Source: Sesamum alatum (taxonomy: Eukaryota > Streptophyta > Magnoliopsida > Lamiales > Pedaliaceae). From it: a stretch of 64,000 bases of DNA. The notes under the pieces were generated by a model, which was not told the DNA's origin, searched no databases, and saw only the letters and a list, made by a program, of their open reading frames with translations. This document shows, piece after piece, positions 32,851 to 44,669 of the stretch (positions within the stretch are counted from its first letter, which is position 1; every line of letters starts with the position of its first letter). The stretch is taken from contig JACGWO010000001.1 in NCBI GenBank assembly GCA_034509735.1, positions 36,459,966 to 36,523,965 of the forward strand, given 5' to 3'. Position numbers and translations under genes: made by a program.

Positions 32851-33480
32851 GTAACCGCAGCGAGGAACCTACGTCCCTATTTTCAATCGCACCCTGTAGT
32901 AGTACTAACGAATCAACCCTTGAAGAGGGTATTGGCAGATACCAACACATCCTGGAGATTGGTGAAATGGTCGGTAGAGTTGAGTGAGCATAGAATCGCA
33001 TATTAGCCTAGACCCGCGATAAAGGAACAAGCGTTGGCAGACTTCATCTCCGAATTGACCGAGGAGAATGGTATGCAAGATGAGAGGTGTTGGAAGATGT
33101 TTGTGGATGGCTCTTCCACATCCCAAGGTGGCGGAGTAGGAATATTACTCGAGAGCCCATATCAGAACACAATGCGTTATGCTATCCGGCTTGGGTTCGC
33201 CGCCTCAAATAATGAAGCAGAGTATGAAGCACTCATCGCGGGAGGGAAGTTGGCTTTGCAGCCAGGGCGAAGCACGTGAAAGTATACAGCGATTCCCAAC
33301 TGGTGGTTAAGCAGGTAAATAGAGAGTTTGAGGCCAAGGGAGAGCAGATGGCCAAATACTTGGCAAAAATCAAGGAAATGCGGAAGAAGTTCGACACATT
33401 CACCTTGGAACAAATTCCGAGGAGTGAGAATGAAGAAGCGGATCACCTGGCTAAAATGGCCAGTTCACTAGCTCCTTTAA
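32851..33480 (+). pseudogene. Gypsy RNase H
   Basis: It removes the RNA strand during reverse transcription. The frame reads ALADFISELTEENG, then MFVDGSSTSQGGGVG (first catalytic Asp), NNEAEYEALIAG (Glu), VYSDSQLVVKQV (second Asp) and NEEADHLAKMASS (last Asp). The four acidic residues are present. A TAG after RIAY (33003-33005) and a one-base shift near 33278 break it. Confidence 0.82.
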
Positions 33481-34930
33481 AGAGCACGAAGGTAACATTG
33501 TTGAGCCAAGAGTACCCGGATGTGAATGAAGAGGAGAATGAAGTCCTGATGGCGAAAGGATCTCCGTCGAAGTGGATAGAAGAGATAGAAACGTATCTAA
33601 AAGTTGGGGAACTACCTCAGGATCCCAAGCAAGCTAGGACACTTCGCACGAGAGCAGCCAGATTTACCCTGATTGGCGGGGAGTTGTATAAAAGAGGATT
33701 CTCGCAGCCATACCTCAAGTGCATAAACGAGGACAAGACGGAGTACGTTCTGACGGAGATTCACGAGGGAAGCTGTGGCAACCACTCAGGCGGAAGAGCC
33801 TTAGCGCAGAAGGCCCTAAGGCAAGGGTATTTTTGGCATGCAAGCAGACGCCAGGGTTTTAGTGAGGAAGTGCCGAAAGTGCCAAGAACATGCCAATATC
33901 GCTCACGTTCTAGCTGCGGATATGCAGCCTCTACAGAGTCCTTGCCCTTTCGACCAGTGGGGGATGGATATAGTAGGGAAGCTTCCCTGAGCAACAGGCC
34001 AGCGAGAGTACTTGCTAGTAGCAGTAGATTATTTTTCGAAGTGGGTGGAAGCAGAGGCATTAAGCAGGATAACAGAGAAGGAAGTCATAAAATTCGTCTG
34101 GAAAAATATCATATGTCACTTCAGCATCCCCAGAGCCTTCGTGATGGACAATGGAACGCAGTTTCAGGGATCCAAATTTCGCCAATGGTGTCAGGAATTG
34201 AAGATATAGCAGTACTACACGTCGATGGCAACACCGCAATCCAATGGCCAGGCAGAAGTGACCAACCGAATAATCCTCCAGAATTTGAAGACAAGACTAG
34301 AAGATGCCAAAGGAAATTGGGTAGAAGAGCTTCTAGGAGTTCTATGGGCATACCGAACCACCCCACGCCGGAGCACGGGGGAAACTCCCTTCAGTCTAGT
34401 CTATGGGTCGGAAGCCGTCATCCCAGTAGAGATTGGGGAGGAGATACTCCAAGTGAAGGGCTACGAGCCGACTAGCAATTAAAACGAAAGGAGAGTCGAC
34501 CTCGATTTTTTGAAAGAGCTAAGGAGCAGCGCGAATGTCAGAACTGAAGCATACAAAACGTTGATGGCGAGAGCCTACAATGGTAAAGTCAGACATCGAG
34601 ACTTCCAAGTGGGCGACCTCGTTTTGCGGAGGGCTGACGCCACAGGGAACATTGGGAAGCTAGATGCCAAATGGACTGGGCCATATCAAGTGATTGAGAT
34701 TCTGGGGAAAGGAACATACCGCTTGCAGAAATTAGATGGAAAAGAAGTACCACGTACGTGGAATGTGGTTAACTTAAAGAAATATTTTGTGTACATTTTT
34801 TCGCACTTTACGTTGTATGAAAGTTATAATGTAATACTCTCTTATAAATGTGGTAATGAAAATTTCTTTTTCGCAAGTTCTTGTCGCTTATATGTTTTTA
34901 TTTTTTTGCAAAAAAGGGGATTGCCCTGAG
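33481..34930 (+). pseudogene. Gypsy integrase
   Basis: It inserts the cDNA into the genome. The zinc-binding part reads LTEIHEGSCGNHSGG, then in a shifted frame CRKCQEH. The core shows GMDIVGKL (first Asp), VMDNGTQF (second Asp, about 34142) and NGQAEVTNR (Glu, about 34240). The C-terminal part has KWTGPYQVIEILGKGTYRLQ and NVVNLKKYF. Breaks: frameshifts near 33840 and 34000 and a TAG at 34207. No chromodomain is visible, consistent with a Tat-like lineage. Confidence 0.85.
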
Positions 34931-35100
34931 ATAATAAAAAGAGGGACTGCCTCTCACAGGGGGATTGCCCCGAAATAATAAAGAGAGGGACTGCCTCTCA
35001 TAGGGGGATTGCCCCGAAGTAATAACGAGAGGGACTGCCTCTCATAGGGGGACTGCCCCTAACATTGAAAACATTATCTAAAAAATGGGGATTGCCTCTC
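34912..35100. repeat. Tandem repeat downstream of gypsy pol, about 45-bp period
   Basis: Four or so units of GGGGATTGCCCCGAAATAATAA followed by GAGAGGGACTGCCTCTCA. Each unit contains self-complementary GAGAGG..CCTCTC and GGGG..CCCC pairs, so transcripts would form serial hairpins. Confidence 0.85.
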
Positions 35101-35289
35101 AGAGATATTGAAGTACGATATGATATAAACATAAAACTTTTATTGAAAATTCAATGTTGGAAGAGAAAGAACAAATGCTGAGAACTAGATTTATAAAAAG
35201 TGAATGCTAATAATAAATAATCCCTAACTATCTAGAATCTACGGAAAGAAAATTCAAGTTAATAAATCCTAAAGGCCAACTAATTCTTC

Positions 35290-35453
35290 TCGATGACAGA
35301 AGCCAGGTTTCCACCAACAGGAGTCTCCTCAACCATATCATCGGCAATCTCGCCTTCTCCATCCTCATCCCCTTCTTCATCAGGAACCTTGGGATCAAGA
35401 AACATAAAATCTTCATCACCAAACCGGCCGCTGCTCCTCAAGGTGGCGCGACA
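35290..35453 (-). pseudogene. Gypsy antisense ORF, C-terminal exon piece
   Basis: On the minus strand a frame ends GEIADDMVEETPVGGNLASV then a stop at about 35290. It is preceded by an acidic stretch (DPKVPDEEGDEDGEG). This is the tail of the antisense ORF whose body lies at 45203-47065, separated by copia B. Confidence 0.6.
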
Positions 35454-36796
35454 TGTAAGAATAGGTGACCATGTAAGCCAATTTTGGCAGGAATATGTAA
35501 CCTATGTCTAGACAATTCTTTTGTATTTGATAAAAATATTTATGAATAAAGAAGTGAAAATTCATATGGCAATACTTTGTTTACGTTCACTTATCTGCAT
35601 TTACATTTCTGTTCACTACGCAAACAAAGCCCACGGACTGAGAAACGATTCGGGGCCTGGGACTACGCTTGGAGGTAGGTCCATGAAATCAGCTTTACCG
35701 AATCAGTTCGGAAATCTCCAAGTCAAGGAATCCCGAAAATGGGTACCGGGATTCCCTTTGAGACTTGCGCTAAGCATCTGCTGTCGTATTTCATCGACGG
35801 GTGACGAAGGTCGTCTTAGCAGTGTTAGTGGGTCAGCGTGCTAGGAAGCAGCTGACTGAGGTGACTCGCGGGAACCATCTTACGGAGGACCTTGAGTACG
35901 GTCAGCAAGGTATGACGTGTATTCCCAGTTCCAACAGTACAGGCCAAGTCCTTTGACTTGAGGAACTGCTGAGTTTACCTGTGCATCAGGTCTGCATCTT
36001 AGATATGGTGAGAGATTGCCAAAATACTCTTGAGTAGTCATAAGTCATGTCTAGTGCAGCTCGGGTGTACAAAGTGACAGTAGTTTCCAAGAAAGGATCT
36101 GTCTCCTGTCAAAAGGTGTTGACAGTTGAGTCTCATGTATGCTCTGTGTCTTGTCCCTTAAATCTGTGGCCACAGTAACTGAACAGAAGGGAAAGGTTTC
36201 CCTTGCGGCGTTTAGTAAGGACAGACCGACACTTAGGTCCAAAATGGGTACCTGCTTTTTTCCGTGCCCTAGACTCTAAGTGATGAGACCGAAGACAGAA
36301 GGACAAGTGTACTGTTAGAGCCTAAATATTCATCCCCGAATATTTCACCTAGTCTCTAGTGCCATGGACCGTTGCTAGATGGCCACCCATGGTAACGGAC
36401 GGATTCTAGGAATCCGACCAAGTCTAGCTGAATGGTGAACCTAAAGAGTCACACACTATCCATACACACTCAGTATTTAATTTGGAATTAAATATTGGAG
36501 TAAAGGAATGATTAAATTAGATTTAATCGGGTCCTATATTTTCTTGGAGAAATTAATTCCTTCTATTTGATAAAGGGAATTAAATTAATAAATATGATTT
36601 ATTAAAAGGGTTGATTTAATGGGCTTAGAATAAATTATAATATTTATTTATTATATTATATTTATTCTTTTAGCCTTTTGGAATATTTAATAGGATTTAA
36701 ATATTCCATTAAATTAAAATCAACGGTTGAGATGGAAAGGGGAGATGGAAGGCTAGGATTCGATTGACTAGGTCAAACACTAGTTTGACTAGGACT
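35454..36796 (+). repeat. Copia B 5' LTR, truncated before its TATA box
   Basis: It begins TGTAAGAATAGG (TGTTAG in the 3' copy) and matches 42673-44030 almost base for base, with CTGTGGCCACAG at 36164-36175. It stops within the GACTAGG inverted repeats. The remaining about 640 bp (TATA box, R, U5) and the primer-binding site are missing, replaced by about 30 bp of AT-rich filler before the leader. Such a copy could neither be transcribed from this LTR nor primed. Confidence 0.9.
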
Positions 36797-36827
36797 TTAA
36801 ATATTCGGATTTAAATATTTAATAGGG

Positions 36828-38801
36828 CACTGCGCACGGCACGGCTGGCAGCCAGCAGGCCAGCGCGCGCGCAAGGCAGGGGAGCCTGCGCGCGCGGCGG
36901 CCTGCCGGATTGCCAGGCCGCGCAGCGCGCTGCCGGCCAGGCGTGCGCGCACGCAGGCAAGGGCCCTGCGCGCGCGCGCCCGGCCAGGCAGCGCCTGCGC
37001 GCGCACAAGGGCGGCAGGCTGAGCCTGCTGCCCTGTGCGCGTGCCGGCGGGCCGCTGCCGGCGGCGGCGGCTGCTGCTGCTAGGGTTTCAAAACCCTAGC
37101 AGTGTTTTTCTTTTTATTTTTTTAATTATTTTTCAGTTTTAATTTTGTATTAATTCTGAAAAATCATTTTTGGTTCAATTATGCCTATTTTTCTAAAGAC
37201 ATTATTTTAGGAGTAAAATAAATTGAATTTGGAATCCCGGGGTTATTTTACTTAAAATAATGAGGAAAGGTTTTCCTAAAACGAGAAAATAATATTACCA
37301 ATATTTGTGTTTTATTTTTCACACGTTGTGCACATATTCATTTATTATTTTGGATATTTATGATTGGAAATCATATGTTGTTGGTATTTTGTAATTATAT
37401 GATTGGATCATGTGATTACGTGTGTTGGATGAAAATGGATGATCGCGAGCCCTAGACCGGATGTATGGTTTATTTTCTGTTGGGCCTGTGTGCCTCTTTT
37501 ACTGCTTTCTCCTTCTCTCTTTCTAGTTGCCTTGGAATAATAAGGCATTTTACCTCCCTCCTTATGTACTCCCCCTGGGTTTTCGCTGGGGTTTCTATTT
37601 TTAATATGTAATGAGAGTAGACTAGGAGTGAGGTTTCTATTTTTATATAATTGGTGGAGAAGAAGGAAGGACCACATGGAGAGCCTAGACGGGAGGCCCC
37701 CTTGGAGTTTTCCATGAAGTGAAGAAAGAGAAAAAGAGACCAAGGCCCATCAGCATGATGATTGGGTTACCATTAATATAATAGTATAGGACCAACCCTA
37801 GATTGACCACAAATCCACTGCGGGCTCAGTGGGTCGCATAGGATTCGGGCTCGTGATCATCCAACAGGGGCGTGCTAGGCTTTAATTTTGCATGTGGTTA
37901 TGATGATGAATGAATGGGTTGTTTATTTATCGTATAACTGCTGTGGATGGTTTATTTACGCATTATGGATGTATGTGTAGATATTTATTTATTTGAGATC
38001 TCGGTCATTACTTACTCTCACATTGGTTGGACCAATGTCAAAATATTAGACCCTAGACAAAGTGGACATAAACTCTAGGAGTTTGTCCATGCCTTCCAAT
38101 CCATGGCATAGTGAGTCAGTCACTAGCTTTGCTTTAGCTACAATTCTCAAATACCCGTAAGGGTCGGACCTTCCCGTCTAGCTTTCAGACTCAGAGGAAG
38201 CAGCTCCATACCGAGCAAAAGCCCCCCTAGAAACCCCCCAGGAGGTGAACCAAAGCCGAGCTTTGGCCCTCGTCCTCATTGATGCGTCCAGATTCTTGAT
38301 TTAGGAAGCTGCTTTAGGTCAATAGCGTGGTCTCACGAGTCGTGGCACGTTATTGTACTTAAAGGAAGCTGCATTATGTCATGAACGAAAAGCGGGCTGC
38401 TGCTACCTGTCTCACGAGTCGTGGAGGTACCAGTGGGTCCGTGGCTCGGTCGATTGGGTTGGGTCTAACGCCCAATTAACATGATTCGCTTGGAGTCCTC
38501 GGGATCATGTGAAAGGGTGAGGCAATAATCTTGGGAATCTCGTGGAACGAGAATGGTATGGAATACCTCCCACAGGATCTTTTCCATGCGAATCGTAAAA
38601 GCGGGGTATGGGAAAAATCGCTGTGGATCCCAAGCCCACTTGGAAAGGATTTCCCGAAAATCACGTTTGAGAGTACTGTGTTTTCGTATAAATAGTGGGA
38701 AGATTAAATGACTAAAGTCCATGCATTTAATTATTTTATCAAACCACCGTCTTTTATTTTCTGCTGATCGCGCGCTGTTTTCTAAAAATGCAGATTTTAA
38801 A
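36828..38801 (+). other. Copia B leader RNA region
   Basis: Starts inside a 250-bp GC-rich block (36828-37080). It contains the CCACTG-CGGGCT-CAGTGG hairpin (37815-37832), SL1/SL2 (38320-38428) and the conserved segment leading to gag. A 145-bp segment at 38140-38300 has no counterpart in copies C or F at that point and appears to be an insertion. Confidence 0.7.
38320..38432 (+). promoter_or_regulatory. Twin stem-loops SL1 and SL2, copia B leader
   Basis: SL1: CAATAGCGTG (38320-38329) pairs over all ten bases with CACGTTATTG (38346-38355, one G-U) around GTCTCACGAGTCGTGG. Compared with copy A, the second pair is A-U instead of G-C and the sixth is G-U instead of G-C. SL2: ACCT/AGGT around the same loop at 38409-38424, with an outer helix carrying one mismatch. 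Confidence 0.6.
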
Positions 38802-41800
38802 ATGTCAAAGAACCCACTTTCCACCATTCTTGAGACAAAACAAATTCAATGGAACAAACTACAACGACTGGTTGCGCAATCTCAGGATAGTCCTAGATTA
38901 CGAGAACCAAGGCTACATCATGGACGAGCATCTCCCTAGGACCTTACCGGAAGGATCCACGCCAGAAGAACGTGAGACGTTCGAGACTTGGCATAAGGAT
39001 AACCGGGAAGTCCGTAGCATCATACTTGCTTCGATGACCAATGAGATTCAGAAGCAATATGAAAGGCTAGACGATGTCCCTTCCATTATGGCTCGCCTTA
39101 AGGATTGCTATGCAGTCCCGGACCGGCATACTAGGTATGTCGCGACCAAGGCATTCTTTGGAACTAAAATGACAGAAGGATCCTCTGTACAAGAGCACGG
39201 GGTTAAAATGCTTACCCTGGTGGAAAAGCTCGAGGACCTAAAGGCAGGTCTCGATAATGAAACGTACATAGATGTGATCCGTCAGTCACTCCCACCCTCC
39301 TTTGACCAATTTATCGTCAACTACAACATGAACGCACTTGAGAAGGGCATTCATGAGTTGATCAATATGTTGGTGCAATACGAGGCAACGACTAAGAAGT
39401 CCAGGCCTTCGGTATTGTTTGGAGGTGCTTCGACTTTGAATACGAAAGGCAACGGTGCCGGACGTTGGAAGAAGAAGAAAGGGAAGGGAAAGGCCGTCAA
39501 AGCAGCTACGAACACTTAGAGTGTTCCCATTGCCAAAGAGGGGAAAGGCAAAGGAAAGGGAAAGGTTGTCTCCAAGCAACAGTCAAAGGCATATGACATA
39601 TGTATCAACTGCCGTGAGAAAGGGCATTGGAAGAGAGAGTGCCCCAAACTCTTCTCGAACCAAGGTATATATGTGATTGAGGTTAATATGGTCACTGGTT
39701 CTGCCTCTTGGGTATTAGATACCGGCTGTAGAGCTCACATTTGCAATGACTTGCAGGTGTTGAAAAGAAGCAGAAAACTGGGTAGCGGGGACATGATCCT
39801 GAAGCTTGGGAATGGCAAGGCCATCTCGGCAGAAGCAGTAGGATCCGCTACTCTAGTGATTAGTGATAATATTAGCATAGATTTAGAGCAAGTTTATTTT
39901 GTACCCAGTATGATTAAAAACATCATTTCCATTCCATTGTTGGACAATAGTGGTTATGAGTTTAGAATCAATAAAAATTGCTTTTATTTGATGAGGTGTG
40001 GAATTGCTCATCTACTTGGTACATTGCATAACAGACTCTATATCTTGCAACAAACGAATTTCGTCCTCAACGCACAATACAAACGAAAATTAAATAATAA
40101 CGGGAATGCACGTCTGTGGCACGCTAGGCTAGGTCACATATCCCAAGATAAGATGAAAAGGTTGGTAGACTCAAAGAACCTAGAGGTTGGGGACTTGAGC
40201 GATCTACCAACTTGTGAGTCCTGTCTAAGAGGGAAAATGACCAAGAGGCCCTTTGTAGGACAAAGCAGGCTTGCCACAGGTCTGTTGGACTTGGTCTATA
40301 CAGACATATGTGGACCACTAAGGACGCAGGCCCGAGGTGGGTTCTCATAGTTCATAACCTTCACCGATGATCATTCACGGTATGGTTATGTTTACCTGAT
40401 GAGGTACAAGTCTGAAGCTCTTGAGAGGTTTAAGGAATTCAGACTTGAAGTGGAGAACCAAACCAACTGCAAAATTAAAATCCTTCGGTCGGACCGAGGC
40501 GATGAATACCTTAGTACGGAGTTCCTAGATTATCTAAAAGAACATGGTATAATATCAGAATGGACACCTCCAGGAACACCGCAGTTAAATGGTGTCTTTG
40601 AAAGGATGAATCGAACCCTGTTGGACATGGTTCTGTCCATGATGAGTTTTACCAAATTGCCCTTATCATTTTGGGTCTATGCACTAGAAACGGCGGCCAA
40701 ATTATTGAATTTAGCGCCTACTAGTGCATTGACCCAAACGCCATATGAGATATGGCACGACAAGCCTGCATCCTACAACTACTTGAAAGTGTGGGGTAGC
40801 CCCGCATACGTCAAGAGGTTAGTGGGAGATAAGTTAGAATCTAGGTCTAGCTTATGCAGGTTCGTTGGATACCCTAAAGAAACTGCGGGTTATTACTTTT
40901 ATGACCCCTTGGAACAAAAGGTGTTTGTTTCAAGAAAGCCCCGGTTCCTGAACCACCGGCTCCGATACAGTCAGCGCCCACAGTAACCACAGACGTTCCC
41001 GTTCTCCGTAGGTCCACTAGAGAGTCCAAACCTCCAATGAGATATGGCTTTCTAGGTGTGACCGATCTTTTGGATAACGATCCTAAGACTTATGGAGAAG
41101 CGATGTCTGACATCGACTCCGGGAAATGGCTTGAGGCCATGAAAGCCGAAATGGACTCCATGAGCGAGAACCAAGTTTGGAGTCTCGTAAATCCACCGAC
41201 AGGTGTTAAGCCAGTGGGCTGTAAGTGGGTGTACAAGCGCAAACTTGGCGTTGATGGAGAAGTCACAACCTTTAAGGCTAGGCTTGTAGCTAAGGAATAC
41301 ACTCAACGACCCGGGGTCGATTTTGAAGATACCTACTTGCCAGTAGCCATGGCTAAGTCCATTCGGATTCTGCTCGCCATAGCAACATGGTATGACTATG
41401 AGATATGGCAGATGGACGTGAAAACGGCCTTCCTCAACGGTTTCGTTGAATAAGAGATCTATATGGATCAGCTGCAGGGTTTCACGGTCACTGGAGAAGA
41501 ACAGAAAGTCTGTCGTCTCCAGAAGTCCATCTATGGCCTCAAACAAGCCTCCCGAAGTTGGAACATTCGCTTTGATGAAGTAATACGGAGTTATGACTTC
41601 ATCAAAAACGAATACGACCCTTGTGTATACAAGAAGGTCAGTGGGAGCTCAATAGTGTTCCTAGTGCTTTATGTGGATGACATTCTGCTCATTGGTAATG
41701 ACGTTAGAATGTTAGGAAACACAAAAGCATGGTTATCAACCCAGTTTTCCATGAAGGACTTTGGTGAAGCCTCCTACATCCTAGGCATCCAGATTGTCAG

Positions 41801-42656
41801 GGACAGATCTAAAAGGATGTTAGGAATCACCCAAAACTCGTATATAGAGAAAATCCTAAAGAGATATCGAATGGACAACTCCAAACGAGGATTCCTTCCA
41901 ATGAGGCATGGGATCAAGTTATCCAAGAAAAAGTCCCCACAGACTGATGAGGAACTTGAAAGGATGAAAATCATCCCCTATGCTTCTGCCGTAGGTAGCA
42001 TCCAATATGCGGTCCACTGCACTAGGCCTGACATTGCATACGCTTTGAGCGTGACAAGCAGATATCAGTCCTGCGCAGGAGAAGCACATTGGAATGCTGT
42101 TAAGGGCATCCTTAAGTACCTAAGGAGGACTAAGGAGATGTTCTTAGTCTATGGCAATGGAGAACTAATTCTGGAAGGCTTTAGCGACGCTAGCTTCCAG
42201 TCTGATGACGATGATGCCAAGTCTCAATCGGGGTACGTATTCAAACTCAATGGAGGAGTAGTAGCTTGGAAAAGTTCCAAGCAAGCAACCATTGCTGACT
42301 CCATCACAGAGGCTGAATACATAGCAGCTTCAGAAGCAGCTAAGGAAGCGGTTTGGATGAGAAACTACATCCAAGAGTTGGGTGTGGTGCCTAGCATCGC
42401 CGAGCCCGTTGTCATCTTTTGTGATAACAACGGCGCTATAGCGCAAGCAAAGGAACCGAGATCTCATCACCGTTCCAAACATATTCTTAGACGCTACGAT
42501 CTTCTTAGAGAAATGGTAGGAAGAGGTGACGTCCGGATGGACCGAGTCAACTTGGCAGACAACACAGCAGACCCGCTGACAAACCCTATGTCGCAGAGCG
42601 CTCATACGCAACATCTTGAGAAGATGGGGATTAAGCATATGGGCAATTGGCTTTAA
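38802..42656 (+). pseudogene. Copia B gag-pol polyprotein gene, nearly full length
   Basis: Single-frame copia polyprotein encoding particle protein, protease, integrase, RT and RNase H, in that copia-specific order. ATG at 38802 (MSKNPLSTILET); an extra A in codon 13 or so shifts the frame. Gag: UBN2-like, WHKDNREVRSIILASM; zinc knuckle CINCREKGHWKRECP (about 39601-39645). Protease: SWVLDTGCRAHIC. Integrase: WHARLGHIS...CESCLRGKMTK, YTDICGPL, PQLNGVFERMNR. RT: QMDVKTAFLNG, YVDDILLIG (about 41670-41697). RNase H: TEAEYIAASEAAKEAVWM, ending HMGNWL. Stops at 39518, 40348 and 41451, plus a deletion near 40940 of about 180 bp that is present in copy D, inactivate it. Confidence 0.92.
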
Positions 42657-42672
42657 AGGTCAAGTGGGAGAT

Positions 42673-44669
42673 TGTTAGAATAGGTGACCATGTAAGCCAA
42701 TTTTGGCAGGAATATGTAACCTATGTCTAGACAATTCTTTGGTATTTGATAAAAATATTTATGAATAAAGAAGTGAAAATTCATATGGCAATACTTTGTT
42801 TACGTTCACTTATCTGCATTTACATTTCTGTTCACTACGCAAATAAAGCCCACGGACTGAGAAACGATTTCGGGGACTGGGACTACGCTTGGAGGTAGGT
42901 CCATGAAATCAGTCTTACCGAATCAGTCCGAAAATCTCCAAGTCAAGGAATCCCGAAAATGGGTACCGGGATTCCCTTTGAGACTTGCGCTAAGCATCTG
43001 CTGTCGTATTTCATCGACGGGTGACGAAGGTCGTCTAAGCAGTGTTAGTGGGTCAGCGTGCTAGGAAGCAGCTGACTGAGGTGACTCGCGGGAACCGTCT
43101 TACGGAGGACCTTGAGTACGGTCAGCAAGGTATGACGTGTATTCCCGGTTCCAACAGAACAGGCCAAGTCCTTTGACTTGAGGAACTGCTGAGTTTACCT
43201 GTGCATCAGGTCTGTATCTTAGATATGGTGAGAGATTGCCAAAATACTCTTGAGTAGTCATAAGCCATGTCTAGTGCAGCTCGCGTGTACAAAGTGACAG
43301 TAGTTTCCAAGAAAGGATCTGTCTCCTGTCAAAAGGTGTTGACAGTTGAGTCTCATGTATGCTCTGTGTCTTGTCCCTGAAATCTGTGGCCACAGTAACT
43401 GAACAGAAGGGAAAGGTTTCCCTTGCGGCGTTTAGTAAGGACAGACCGACACTTAGGTCCAAAATGGGTACCTGCTTTTTTCCGTGCCCTAGACTCTAAG
43501 TGATGAGACCGAAGACAGAAGGACAAGTGTACTGTTAGAGCCTAAATGTTCATCCCCGAATATTTCACCTGGTCTCTAGTGCCATGGACCGTTGCTAGAT
43601 GGCCACCCATGGTAACGGACGGATTCTAGGAATCCGACCAAGTCTAGCTGAATGGTGAACCTAAAGAGTCACACACTATCCACACACACTTAGTATTTAA
43701 TTTGGAATTAAATATCGGAGTAAAGGAATGATTAAATTAGATTTAATCGGGTCCTATATTTTCTTGGAGAAATTAATTCCTTCTATTTGATAAAGGGAAT
43801 TAAATTAATAAATAGGATTTATTAAAAGGGTTGATTTAATGGGCTTAGAATAAATTATAATATTTATTTATTATATTATATTTATTCTTTTAGCCTTTTG
43901 GAATATTTAATAGGATTTAAATATTCCATTAAATTAAAATCAACGGTTGAGATGGAAAGGGGAGATGGAAGGCTAGGATTCGTTTGACTAGGTCAAACAC
44001 TAGTTTGACTAGGACTTTGACTAGGTCAAAATCCTAGTCAAATTAGGTTACTCAGAGTTTGAGTTTAAAGAGGATTAAACTCTTCCTCTATATAAACCTC
44101 TAGCTTCCAACATTTGTAGGATGATGATTCTTGAAAAACACACACAACACACACTCTCCCCCTCTCCTATCTCTCGTCCGCCCCCTCTCTCTCCTCCAAG
44201 AAAATATTTCTTAGTTCTTTTTGTTCTTGGAACATTAAGAACTTAGACGAACCAATACCGTTAATTGATAACGTGTTATTGATTCGTCCACTCCAAAATT
44301 TATACACTTGTTCGTTGCTAGCACGACGTGCAAGATACGTGGGTGGATCATGTGTCACGATTTGGAGGATCTCAAGAACGAGGTCTTGGTGCAAAACGGG
44401 GAACAACGCGAGTAGCAGTTGAAGACGAAAACGACAACGGGTAGGTCTCGTTTAAGATTTTCGTCCCTCTTTAATTTTCAACTCTATGGCCTCCATAATT
44501 TTTTAATTAGTTTTATAATCATGAGATACACCAAACGCCCGGGAACCTCAAGGGTACACCCCTTGAGCGTGTTCTTTTAAATTAAAAGCATGCCTTTTAT
44601 TTTGTATGTTTATTTTTACCGCGCTTCCGCATTCGCGCAATTCCCGGGACGATCCACCGATTCCTTTCA
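42673..44669 (+). repeat. Copia B 3' LTR (1997 bp), complete
   Basis: TGTTAGAATAGG...CCTTTCA, preceded by the polypurine tract GTGGGAGAT. CTGTGGCCACAG at 43384-43395; GACTAGG inverted repeats 43982-44042; TATATAAA at 44089-44096. It is followed not by flanking DNA but by another leader, so it also serves as the 5' LTR of a second, truncated unit. Confidence 0.92.

Noticed and set aside
34913..35100. The 45-bp repeats as a CRISPR-like array
   Set aside because: No spacer diversity, and the locus lies in a eukaryotic retrotransposon.
36797..37008. Ala/Arg-rich open frames on the minus strand
   Set aside because: Produced by the GC-rich leader block, which lacks stop codons in several frames at once; no domain.
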